From: Syntrophomonadaceae bacterium
GTDB taxonomy: Bacteria; Bacillota; Dethiobacteria; DTU022
Direction of reading: 5' to 3'
Length of the DNA: 7,096 bases
Assembly (NCBI GenBank): GCA_007130585.1
Contig: SLSE01000069.1
Location: forward strand, 1 to 7,096
Below are positions 1-5,349 of the stretch, piece after piece. The translations under genes and the position numbers were made by a program. The notes below the pieces were generated by a model. That model was given only the letters and a program-made list of their open reading frames with translations, was not told the DNA's origin and searched no databases. Within the stretch, counting starts at the first letter, position 1. Each line of letters starts with the position of its first letter.

Positions 1-73
1 AGATAAAAAATGATTTCCGGGGCCCTACTGATATGTCTTTTCGCAGTATCCTTAAAACACGCTTTATGCTCAC
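1..73 (-). CDS. second ABC-2 type permease, N-terminal fragment cut by the window edge
   Basis: Seen: a GTG codon at 73-71 overlaps the TGA stop of the upstream permease (GTGA) and opens a frame that stays open to base 1, giving 24 codons. An excellent ribosome binding site, AGGTGG on the minus strand (81-86), sits 7 bases upstream. The peptide begins MSIKRVLRILRKDISVGPRK and then turns hydrophobic (SFFI). This matches the start of the preceding permease (AILKKDIRVYSRN followed by a membrane helix), which is the usual cytoplasmic lead-in of ABC-2 permeases. Inference: it is the second membrane subunit of the same exporter, so the transporter would be a permease heterodimer driven by the MORN-ABC ATPase. 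Only the first residues are visible, so the family call rests on context plus this short similarity. The gene is incomplete because the window ends, not because it is broken. Confidence 0.72.
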   Translation of the reverse strand, partial: MSIKRVLRILRKDISVGPRKSFFI

Positions 74-1314
74 AGCGCAGCCACCTTCCTCTTTAAAACA
101 AACAGTCCGACGCAGTAAATAGCTATCGCCCACAAAGCAGCATGGCCAAGTGAAACCACCGAATCTGCCCAGAGGTAATCATGGACCGTAACATCATAGA
201 GCAGCCTGACAACAGGGTAACTGGGCAGGACCCTTACCCATGCTGCAACCGAACCGGGAAACAGCACAGCAAATGAAGGAATCATCATCGGGATCAGGAA
301 AAGCATGCTGAACATAAGCTGTCCGATAAAGTCTTTCCCGGCTGAACCCACCAGCATGGCCACTGCTGTGAATAGCACAGAACCAAGCAGCACGATTAAA
401 AGTAAGAGCGGCCAGTTGGCAGCGGTAAACGCCCCTACGAGGGCCAGTATTATCACTGCCTGTCCCATGGCCAGCGCGGTTCCGAAGATCGTCTTGGCCA
501 GGAGGAAGTGCCAGGTTCGCATTGGCGTTACAGTAAGGGCTGTAACCGTACGCTGTAAAACTTCATTTGAAATCAGGGAAGCAAGGGCAAATGTTTCCAT
601 CATCATGATGAAAAAGGCAATTAACGGCCTCATCCTGTCCCGCATCGAAATCTGATCGCCAAGCCGATCCTGTCCCAGGACAATTGTCTCTTCAGCAGGA
701 ATTTCAACCGGCAGTTCATGGCCGGCCAACTGGAAAGCGATTTCACGGATTAAGCTCTGCATGGCTCCCCTGATTTCTTCGGGGACTGCGGCATCAACAT
801 AAACTGTAACGGCCGACTGCCGCCCCAGCACCGCATCGCTCAGGAAAGAAGAAGAAAAGGCCATACCTATATCGAGGTTTATTTCAGAAGCACCTTCGGG
901 AATCGGACTGTCACTGCCCGGGGCACGGGTTACAAACCGCCCCGGTTCTGTCCTGTAAACTTCCAGTTCACTCCTGAGCGCTTTTACAAGGTCTTCTTCG
1001 CTTTCAAACTCAACCAGCTCGAAACCTTCCTCACCAAAAGCCGCTTCAATTTCATCAAATTCCTCTAGCAGCTCCGGGGGGACGCCGCGGTCAATAAGAG
1101 ATTCCCTTCCTTCACTTAGCATAACAGACAGCGGAGGGAAAATGGCCAGGGTAATTTCCTCATCAACCGTATCGGGCACTAACCAGAATATGGCAACAAA
1201 GAAGGCCAGGCTCAGCACGGTGAGGAAAAGATAGATCATATTACGGCTGTAAACCCGGATATCTTTTTTCAAAATGGCCATAACCAGCCCGGCGCTTGTT
1301 GTTTTCCCGGTCAT
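70..1314 (-). CDS. ABC-2 type transporter permease with large extracytoplasmic domain
   Basis: A 414-residue membrane subunit of an ABC exporter. Seen: a basic cytoplasmic lead-in (residues 1-25), TM1 at about 26-47, a long hydrophilic and acidic segment (about 48-228) expected outside the membrane, then TM helices near 230-249, 272-297, 300-323, 330-352 and 391-408. After TM2, the stretch SNEVLQRTVTALTVTPMRTW (249-268) matches the short coupling segment typical of ABC-2 permeases (E...T...L..TP). The layout of one helix, a large loop and five helices is that of the NatB/YhgE-like ABC2_membrane_3 group. The start ATG overlaps the ATPase stop (ATGA, 1311-1314), so the two are probably translationally coupled; Met12 is a possible alternative start. 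The 3' end overlaps a second permease. The substrate cannot be read from the sequence. Drug, peptide, lipid or sodium export are all possible for this family. Confidence 0.88.
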   Translation of the reverse strand: MTGKTTSAGLVMAILKKDIRVYSRNMIYLFLTVLSLAFFVAIFWLVPDTVDEEITLAIFPPLSVMLSEGRESLIDRGVPPELLEEFDEIEAAFGEEGFELVEFESEEDLVKALRSELEVYRTEPGRFVTRAPGSDSPIPEGASEINLDIGMAFSSSFLSDAVLGRQSAVTVYVDAAVPEEIRGAMQSLIREIAFQLAGHELPVEIPAEETIVLGQDRLGDQISMRDRMRPLIAFFIMMMETFALASLISNEVLQRTVTALTVTPMRTWHFLLAKTIFGTALAMGQAVIILALVGAFTAANWPLLLLIVLLGSVLFTAVAMLVGSAGKDFIGQLMFSMLFLIPMMIPSFAVLFPGSVAAWVRVLPSYPVVRLLYDVTVHDYLWADSVVSLGHAALWAIAIYCVGLFVLKRKVAAL

Positions 1315-2549
1315 CCTGCCAGCCCCCTGCCTGTAAGCCTGATAAAAATTGCTTCCAGGGTAGCTTCTTCCGTATGAATGGTCATCAGGTCCGGAGAAGC
1401 TGCCAGTTCGCTCAGCCGGGCTGATGATTTTTCCCCGTCCAGCGGAAGATTTTCTTCCCGCACACCGTCCCCCTCGCGCAGGCGAACCCGCACAGATCTT
1501 TTGCCGTATTTCAATTTAAGGTTCTCTGCCGTGTCAAGGGCAACAATTTCGCCCTCATTGATAAAGGCGACCCGGTCTGAGAGTTCATCGGCTTCAAACA
1601 TATTATGAGTGGTCAGCAGCACTGCCGCGCCCCGGTCAGCTTCTTCCCTGATCGTTTTCCTGATCGCCGAAGCCGTTACGGGATCGAGCCCGTCTGTCGG
1701 TTCATCAAGAAACAGTATTTCAGGTTTGTTGATGAAAGCGCGGGCAATCATCAGGCGCTGCCGCATCCCTTTTGAATAACCGGAAACCCGCTCCCTGGCC
1801 CTGTCGGCGAGGCCTACCCGCTGTAAGGCATCCAGGGAACCAGGGTTACGTATACCAAATAGCGAGGCAAAGAAGTCCAGGTTCTCCAGGGCACTCATTT
1901 CAAGGTAAAGGTTCTTTTCTTCAAAGGTAACCCCGATTTTAGACTGAATTTGCGGATCCTCTTTGCCGACATCCCTGCCCAGGATCTGCGCTGCGCCGCC
2001 TTTCAGGGCCAGCTGACCGGTTAAGACCTTGATAGTTGTCGATTTGCCTGCGCCATTTGGGCCAAGAAAACCAAGAATCTCACCGGGATAAACCTCAAAG
2101 CTGATCTCTTTAACAGCCTGCAGTTTGCCATACCAGTGACTTAAGTTCCTGACACTTATAGCCGGCAGCCCGTTTTGCCTTGCCCCGCCTGGCATTTCAT
2201 GCGCTAAAGGCTCTTTAGTCCTGGCGGCCTCTTCCAATTCCTCCAGCTTTTCTGCAAGCCGTCCTTCAACCCATCTTCCCTTTATCGCTTTTCCATCTGA
2301 CCGGGTGTAAATACCGTAACCGTGCTTCTTCCCGCCGGACAGCTCACCCCTGTAAATACCGCCTCCGGCGTAATATACGGTTCCCGTACCATGAGGTTTT
2401 CCTTCCATCCATTGTCCTTTATACCCGGAATTATCGGGCAGCAATAGCCTGCCCTGCCCGTGGGGCAAACCGTTTTTCAGCTGCCCGGCGTATTTTCCGC
2501 CCATCCAGGAGATACTTTGCTTCTCCGGGGTCTTTTCGTATTCAACCAC
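1311..2549 (-). CDS. ABC transporter ATPase with N-terminal MORN repeats (fusion)
   Basis: A 412-residue ATPase expected to power the permeases encoded just downstream. Residues 20-97 form MORN repeats in an exact 23-residue period, starting at Tyr20, Tyr43 and Tyr66 with a partial fourth at Ile89. Each has the (Y)xGxxxxGxxHGxG pattern (KNGLPHGQG, MEGKPHGTG, SGGKKHGYG). An acidic, probably helical linker (98-125) leads to the ABC domain from about 130: Walker A GPNGAGKST (163-171), signature SGYSKGMRQR (256-265), Walker B and D-loop LFLDEPTDGLDP (279-290), and switch His315 (TTHNMFEAD). The Q-loop Gln is replaced by Glu210 (GVTFEEKNLY). A short C-terminal extension (about 350-412) resembles those of NatA/DrrA-type ATPases. 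The GTG start has GGTGAG upstream, and an in-frame TGA three codons earlier rules out a longer protein. No ribosome binding site precedes the internal Met119, so the fusion appears genuine. MORN repeats commonly mediate membrane-lipid or protein contacts; their role here is unknown. Confidence 0.93.
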   Translation of the reverse strand: MVEYEKTPEKQSISWMGGKYAGQLKNGLPHGQGRLLLPDNSGYKGQWMEGKPHGTGTVYYAGGGIYRGELSGGKKHGYGIYTRSDGKAIKGRWVEGRLAEKLEELEEAARTKEPLAHEMPGGARQNGLPAISVRNLSHWYGKLQAVKEISFEVYPGEILGFLGPNGAGKSTTIKVLTGQLALKGGAAQILGRDVGKEDPQIQSKIGVTFEEKNLYLEMSALENLDFFASLFGIRNPGSLDALQRVGLADRARERVSGYSKGMRQRLMIARAFINKPEILFLDEPTDGLDPVTASAIRKTIREEADRGAAVLLTTHNMFEADELSDRVAFINEGEIVALDTAENLKLKYGKRSVRVRLREGDGVREENLPLDGEKSSARLSELAASPDLMTIHTEEATLEAIFIRLTGRGLAG

Positions 2550-2614
2550 TCGGACTCACCAGCCTTTACGTGGACTTTTTTTAATAACGCTGCCAGCCGC
2601 TTTAAACACCGGCA

Positions 2615-2643
2615 ATTTTGCGAATGCAGCAAACACTTGTAAA
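2615..2643 (-). promoter_or_regulatory. possible weak internal promoter before the MORN-ABC gene
   Basis: In the 117-base gap between the winged-helix gene and the ATPase gene, the minus strand carries TTTACA (2638-2643), a 17-base spacer and CAAAAT (2615-2620). The -35 matches consensus at 5 of 6 positions and the -10 at 4 of 6. It could give the transporter genes some expression independent of the operon promoter. The match is only moderate and may be chance. Confidence 0.22.
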
Positions 2644-2656
2644 ACACCTTCGGTGC
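2641..2656 (-). terminator. weak hairpin with short U-run after the regulator gene
   Basis: About 10 bases after the winged-helix stop codon, the minus strand reads GCACC-GAA-GGTGT followed by TTT: a 5-bp stem (one G-U pair), a 3-base loop and a run of four U. It is too weak for a confident terminator. It could act as a partial one that lowers transporter expression relative to the regulator and membrane protein. Confidence 0.25.
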
Positions 2657-2666
2657 ATTAAACTCT

Positions 2667-3014
2667 TCAGGCCTGATCATTTTCCTGCGTCTGAACAGAA
2701 TCTTTTACCCGGTCGATAATAAATTCCAAATCCTGCAGGTACAGCTTCAGCGCCTTCATGCCCCGGGAAGTAAGGGAGACAGAAGTCAGCGGCCTGTTGT
2801 TCCTGAAAGACTTGGCTATAGATACGTAACCCGCCTCCTCCAGTTTTTTAAGCTGTACGGAAAGATTACCCGAGGAGAAGCCCAGTTTTTCACTTAACTC
2901 TGTAAATGAAACTGTTTTATCTCCTGCCGCCAGGTAACTGATAATTTGCAGGCGGGCCGGCTCGTGTATGATCCGGTTCAGAGCCGGATTGTTATTTTTT
3001 TTGTTTTTACCCAT
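2667..3014 (-). CDS. small winged-helix transcriptional regulator (ArsR/MarR-like, HTH_34 type)
   Basis: A 115-residue DNA-binding protein, probably a dimer that controls this operon. Seen: a basic N-terminus (MGKNKKNNN), a helix with IIHEPARLQIISYL (15-28), then a helix-turn-helix at about 36-58 (SFTELSEKLGFSSGNLSVQL, continuing KKLEEAGYV), a beta wing with basic residues (67-80), and a C-terminal helix (84-106) suited to dimerization. This order fits the short winged-helix family often encoded beside ABC exporters and multi-TM proteins in Firmicutes. No cysteine is present, so the metal- or thiol-sensing CxC sites of classical ArsR proteins are absent and its signal is unknown. The start ATG has AAGGGG 8 bases upstream, overlapping the stop region of the preceding membrane-protein gene 12 bases away. 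Likely targets are the palindromes in the operon promoter; this is inferred. Confidence 0.85.
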   Translation of the reverse strand: MGKNKKNNNPALNRIIHEPARLQIISYLAAGDKTVSFTELSEKLGFSSGNLSVQLKKLEEAGYVSIAKSFRNNRPLTSVSLTSRGMKALKLYLQDLEFIIDRVKDSVQTQENDQA

Positions 3015-3026
3015 AAATGATACCCC

Positions 3027-3698
3027 TTATGATTCATGGCCGGGCAGGTCCATATGCAGGAGCAGGGAAGCCAGGATAAAACCCGCAGAAAATGTTAGCC
3101 CCAGGATCGCCAGGGGATGAATAGTCTCGGCAATAAATAGAGCTAAAAGTCCCGTTGCTATCAGCCACATGCTCATAAAATACAGCTCTTTAAAATAAAA
3201 TAATGAGCTCACTGACAAATACATCAGGCCGAACAGGATGGCCAGGGCAGGGACAATATAGTAAATATCCCCCCTGCTGCCGAGAAAAATTGCAACCACG
3301 GCAATAACCACTAAATAGGGCAGCAGCAGGACCAGCGAGCGTGGGGTATAGATTTCAGAAAATAACCTCTTCAGGGTCATATCCTCGCTTATGCCCCGGG
3401 CGCTCTTCAAGAAGTTACCTAACTTCAAATAACCCAGCACGCCGCAGGATAAAGCAATCAGGAATAAGAGGATTACCCTGATATTTGCCGGAACGGCCAT
3501 AAAGCTTCCATAGTTTTCGATCAGGTAGTAGAAAATAACAGAAAAAAATGCGATTAGCAAACCGCCAATCAGCAGCACAGGTTTAATAGCATTCCGGATA
3601 TCAATAAACTTAAAGATGCTGTCGCTTTTACTGACGGCTTCTTTAATTAGCTGCAGATCAGCAATTACTTCCCTTAATTCCTGTGAGTTATCTCCCAC
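3027..3698 (-). CDS. six-helix membrane protein of unknown function, first gene of the exporter operon
   Basis: I do not recognise a named family. From the GTG at 3698 the product is 223 residues: a cytoplasmic helical N-terminus of about 35 residues (GDNSQELREVIADLQLIKEA), then about six membrane helices. Counted from the upstream ATG, these lie near 42-66, 77-97, 127-145, 151-173, 178-196 and 199-220. There is no enzyme motif and no signal peptide. Start choice: the ATG at 3713 has no ribosome binding site, whereas AGGTGG (3705-3710, minus strand) sits 6 bases before the GTG at 3698, so I prefer GTG; the ATG would add five residues (MRWFE). It is followed after 12 bases by the winged-helix gene. 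Multi-TM proteins paired with a winged-helix regulator and an ABC exporter may act as a sensor, anchor or accessory subunit, but nothing in the sequence decides between these. Confidence 0.8.
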   Translation of the reverse strand: MGDNSQELREVIADLQLIKEAVSKSDSIFKFIDIRNAIKPVLLIGGLLIAFFSVIFYYLIENYGSFMAVPANIRVILLFLIALSCGVLGYLKLGNFLKSARGISEDMTLKRLFSEIYTPRSLVLLLPYLVVIAVVAIFLGSRGDIYYIVPALAILFGLMYLSVSSLFYFKELYFMSMWLIATGLLALFIAETIHPLAILGLTFSAGFILASLLLHMDLPGHES

Positions 3699-3712
3699 CT
3701 CAAACCACCTCA

Positions 3713-3728
3713 TATACTTTATAGTATA
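3713..3728. repeat. inverted repeat at the start of the exporter operon transcript
   Basis: TATACT-TTAT-AGTATA: perfect 6-bp arms around a 4-base spacer. It lies just downstream of the expected transcription start and upstream of the ribosome binding site of the membrane-protein gene. This is a plausible operator position for the operon's own winged-helix regulator, but short AT-rich palindromes also arise by chance. Confidence 0.35.
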
Positions 3729-3737
3729 AACTAATTT

Positions 3738-3768
3738 ATTATATAATATATTTTATGGATTTTGTCAA
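3738..3768 (-). promoter_or_regulatory. sigma-A-type promoter of the exporter operon
   Basis: On the minus strand there is a perfect -35 TTGACA (3763-3768). It is followed by TATATA (3740-3745) at a 17-base spacing, with an overlapping TATAAT (3738-3743) at 19 bases. Transcription would start near 3731, leaving about 30 bases before the GTG at 3698. The -10 lies inside the 12-bp palindrome TATTATATAATA (3737-3748), so a bound repressor could block it. Confidence 0.72.
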
Positions 3769-3803
3769 CAGGGTTTTAACATTACCCCTTTCGTCGATAA
3801 GAT

Positions 3804-3832
3804 TTGCAAAAACTCGCTTTATACATTATAAT
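3804..3832 (+). promoter_or_regulatory. sigma-A-type promoter of the rhodanese gene
   Basis: TTGCAA (3804-3809), a 17-base spacer and a perfect TATAAT (3827-3832). Transcription should begin near 3839, about 33 bases before the ATG at 3872. It is divergent from the exporter operon promoter, with the two -35 elements about 35 bases apart, so one regulator could affect both. The -10 is inside a long perfect palindrome (3825-3848). Confidence 0.7.
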
Positions 3833-3848
3833 ATGTTTATATTATAAT
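3825..3848. repeat. perfect 10-bp inverted repeat over the -10 of the rhodanese promoter (candidate operator)
   Basis: Arms ATTATAATAT (3825-3834) and ATATTATAAT (3839-3848) are perfect reverse complements around GTTT. The element covers the -10 box and the expected start site, which is where repressors of the ArsR/winged-helix type often bind. The arms contain only A and T, and as RNA the stem would be weak, so a DNA-level operator is more likely than an RNA hairpin. The binding protein is unknown; the winged-helix regulator encoded nearby is a candidate. Confidence 0.5.
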
Positions 3849-3871
3849 TATTGGCTCGGGAGGAGATCTTT

Positions 3872-4330
3872 ATGAAAAAAGTTATACTGCCAGTTTTTCT
3901 GGGGTTTGCCATACTCATCCTCCTGGCAGCCGGCAGCATGGTAAGCTCGCCAGGGTCTGAAGGCAACACTTTGTTTGGCACTGTTGAAGAAAATGAAATT
4001 GTCCGGGCTGAATATATAGAGCTTAGCCCTGAGGAAGCAAAAGAAATGATTGACAATGAAGATGTAATCATTTTAGATGTGCGCACGGAAGAAGAATTCC
4101 GCCAGGGACATATCGAGGGGGCGATTTTAATCCCCGATTATGACCTGGATAAACTAGTCGAAGATATGATCCCGGACAGGGAGGCGACAATACTTATTTA
4201 CTGCCGCTCGGGAAACCGGAGCAAGCTTTCCGCGCATCTCCTGATCGGCATGGGTTATCAAAATGTTTACGATTTTGGAGGCATCATTGACTGGCGTTAC
4301 GGCGAGGTTCAGGGAGAACCGGCAAATTAA
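3872..4330 (+). CDS. exported or membrane-anchored single-domain rhodanese-like protein
   Basis: A 152-residue protein likely to carry persulfide sulfur or act as a sulfurtransferase outside the cytoplasm. Seen: a signal sequence or anchor at 1-22 (MKK then a hydrophobic stretch ending LILLAAG). There is no lipobox cysteine, so it is not a lipoprotein. A short linker is followed by one rhodanese domain (about 48-145) with VIILDVRTEEEFRQGHIEGA (65-84), the active-site loop CRSGNRS (111-117) and GMGYQNVYDFGGIIDW (127-142). Cys111, the only cysteine in the protein, is the expected catalytic residue, so the domain should be active. Start choice: GGGAGGAGA (3858-3866) sits 5 bases before the ATG at 3872; an in-frame TTG at 3851 lies upstream of that site and is rejected. 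It has its own promoter, divergent from the exporter operon. Physiological substrate unknown. Confidence 0.88.
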   Translation: MKKVILPVFLGFAILILLAAGSMVSSPGSEGNTLFGTVEENEIVRAEYIELSPEEAKEMIDNEDVIILDVRTEEEFRQGHIEGAILIPDYDLDKLVEDMIPDREATILIYCRSGNRSKLSAHLLIGMGYQNVYDFGGIIDWRYGEVQGEPAN

Positions 4331-4386
4331 GAGTCAGCGATACTTCCCTGCAACCCTTTTTGCAGCAGTAGCTCCGTTCGGCCCGG

Positions 4387-4503
4387 CTATAATACACGGT
4401 CCTTTTTGAGCTCTGTTATAGCGCTTTTTACAGCCAGCTTGATAATAAAGTAAAGGGCCAGGACAGTTAATGCCAGTATAATCACATCCAGAAACCCAAG
4501 CAC
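4387..4503 (-). CDS. 38-residue single-helix membrane protein (GTG start)
   Basis: A very short gene. On the minus strand a GTG at 4503 is preceded by AAGGTGG (4510-4516) at a 6-base spacing and runs to a TAG at 4387. The peptide is one membrane helix, FLDVIILALTVLALYFIIKL at about residues 4-23, followed by a basic/acidic tail AVKSAITELKKDRVL with positive charge on the likely cytoplasmic side. No cysteines. The composition, a clean hydrophobic span plus a charged tail with a good ribosome binding site, is what a real small membrane protein looks like. The overlapping frame (4334-4528) starts at a TTG without a ribosome binding site and has no membrane-like pattern. Function unknown; the topology resembles the small membrane proteins found beside transporters. 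It is convergent with the rhodanese gene (56 bases apart) and downstream of the universal stress protein gene. Confidence 0.55.
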   Translation of the reverse strand: MLGFLDVIILALTVLALYFIIKLAVKSAITELKKDRVL

Positions 4504-4504
4504 G

Positions 4505-4556
4505 AAAAACCACCTTCCTTTCTTTCAAACTTGAAACAGAGGGGTGGGTTTTTTTT
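4505..4556 (+). terminator. candidate terminator on the plus strand, overlapping the small-protein leader
   Basis: Plus strand: AAAAACCACC (4505-4514) pairs with GGTGG-G-TTTTT (4543-4553) with one bulged G. An inner hairpin (4523-4536, TTTC A/T GAAA type, 5 bp) fills the loop, and a run of eight T (4549-4556) follows. It could stop plus-strand transcripts from the rhodanese gene, though it lies about 175 bases past that stop codon. On the minus strand the same structure ends in five U and contains the ribosome binding site of the 38-residue gene, so it could be a bidirectional terminator or a leader switch. Confidence 0.4.
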
Positions 4557-4560
4557 GTAC

Positions 4561-4579
4561 CGGCTGTAACAATCAGCCG
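4561..4579. repeat. short hairpin in the gap between the small gene and the stress protein gene
   Basis: CGGCTG-TAACAAT-CAGCCG: a perfect 6-bp GC-rich stem with a 7-base loop. No U-run follows it on either strand (on the minus strand an A-run follows), so it is not a standard terminator. It lies in the probable leader of the 38-residue gene. I see no gene or further clear signal in the rest of 4557-4702. Confidence 0.35.
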
Positions 4580-4702
4580 TAAAGGGTCCTCTTCACGCCT
4601 GTGACCGGATATTTTTTTATGTTACAACGCCTTCAGCCTGTCGTAGCCTGCACATTACATAATTCTCTTATCTTTAATTCCCGGAGAAATATAAAGGTTT
4701 TA

Positions 4703-5176
4703 TTATTTTACAACAGAAACTATGCAGTCTTTTGCCTGCTGAATAACCGCATTACTTACACTGCCCAGGAACAGCTTCTTCAAGCCGCCCAGCCCCCTGC
4801 TGCCGATTACAATCATGTCAGAGCCTTCTTTTGCCGCTACGCCCAGGATTGTTTCAGAAGGGTGCCCTTCCAGCAGTATTTTCCTAACCTTCATTCCTTT
4901 TGATTCAAAGACTTCAGCTGCTTCATCGACAATTCTTTGCCTTTCTTCTTCAAATTGCTTTTTCATATTCTCAAATTTTTTCAGATCTTCCGTGGATACG
5001 TTATCTTTCGTAACCGATCCTATCTCGTAGTCAGGCAGGTACGGAAATTCGGGCTTTTTTTCATAAACATGAATCACGGCCACGTCAACATCACTGCATC
5101 CGACCGCAATACTGTACGCTTTCTCAACAGCTCTCTTACTATGCTCCGAACCATCGGTGCAGACCAAAATTTTCAT
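4703..5176 (-). CDS. universal stress protein, UspA family, ATP-binding type
   Basis: A 157-residue cytoplasmic protein of one complete Usp domain. Seen: strand 1 MKILVCTDGSEHSKRAVEKA (1-20) with the nucleotide-contacting Asp8, a middle section with a charged coil (about 62-90, KKFENMKKQFEEERQRIVDEA), then strand and helix KVRKILLEGHPSETILGVA. The ATP-binding motif is GSRG-9 residues-GS (GSRGLGGLKKLFLGSVS), a full match to G-x2-G-x9-G-S/T. The C-terminus is CIVSVVK, the usual final strand. Members with this motif bind ATP, usually form dimers and help cells survive starvation or stress; the specific role here is not readable. The start ATG has GGGAG about 8 bases upstream. It is divergent from the M28 peptidase gene across a 309-base region. 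Its transcript would run toward the 38-residue gene, with no strong terminator in between. Confidence 0.93.
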   Translation of the reverse strand: MKILVCTDGSEHSKRAVEKAYSIAVGCSDVDVAVIHVYEKKPEFPYLPDYEIGSVTKDNVSTEDLKKFENMKKQFEEERQRIVDEAAEVFESKGMKVRKILLEGHPSETILGVAAKEGSDMIVIGSRGLGGLKKLFLGSVSNAVIQQAKDCIVSVVK

Positions 5177-5349
5177 CTTAACAACTCCCTCTCTATCAGG
5201 TATTTTTTTCCGGGCCCCGGTCTTTCAAACATAGTTAATTCCGGAAATTCTTACCGGGCATATTAATTTTACCATAATAAAGGGTATTTAAAAATAATTT
5301 TACAGTCCTTCCCGCGTTTTCGCAGTATCATCCTGCTTCTCACACCCGC

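Noticed and set aside
305..655. Plus-strand open frame opposite the permease gene (as well as others opposite the ATPase, stress protein and peptidase genes)
   Set aside because: These are antisense shadows of clear genes, with no ribosome binding site and no protein-like composition.
2477..2680. 67-residue minus-strand frame bridging the regulator and ATPase genes, starting in an ATGA overlap with the regulator stop
   Set aside because: It has only a weak ribosome binding site, overlaps the MORN-ABC gene by over 70 bases, and its composition (many Lys, Arg and Cys, no fold pattern) does not look like a protein.
3851..4330. Longer rhodanese starting at TTG 3851
   Set aside because: That start precedes the obvious GGGAGGAGA ribosome binding site, and the extra residues would put charged residues in front of the signal sequence.
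4348..4365. Hairpin CTGCAA/TTGCAG between the convergent rhodanese and small-protein genes
   Set aside because: It has a 6-bp, AT-containing stem without a following T-run on either strand, so it is not a convincing terminator.
4334..4528. 64-residue minus-strand frame rich in Cys and Gly
   Set aside because: It starts at TTG without a ribosome binding site and lies out of frame with the much more convincing 38-residue membrane protein.
4557..4640. Possible riboswitch: two adjacent short stems (GGTC/GACC and CGGCTG/CAGCCG on the minus strand)
   Set aside because: I could not match the loops to any known class (c-di-GMP, guanidine, fluoride, SAM), and the stems are short.
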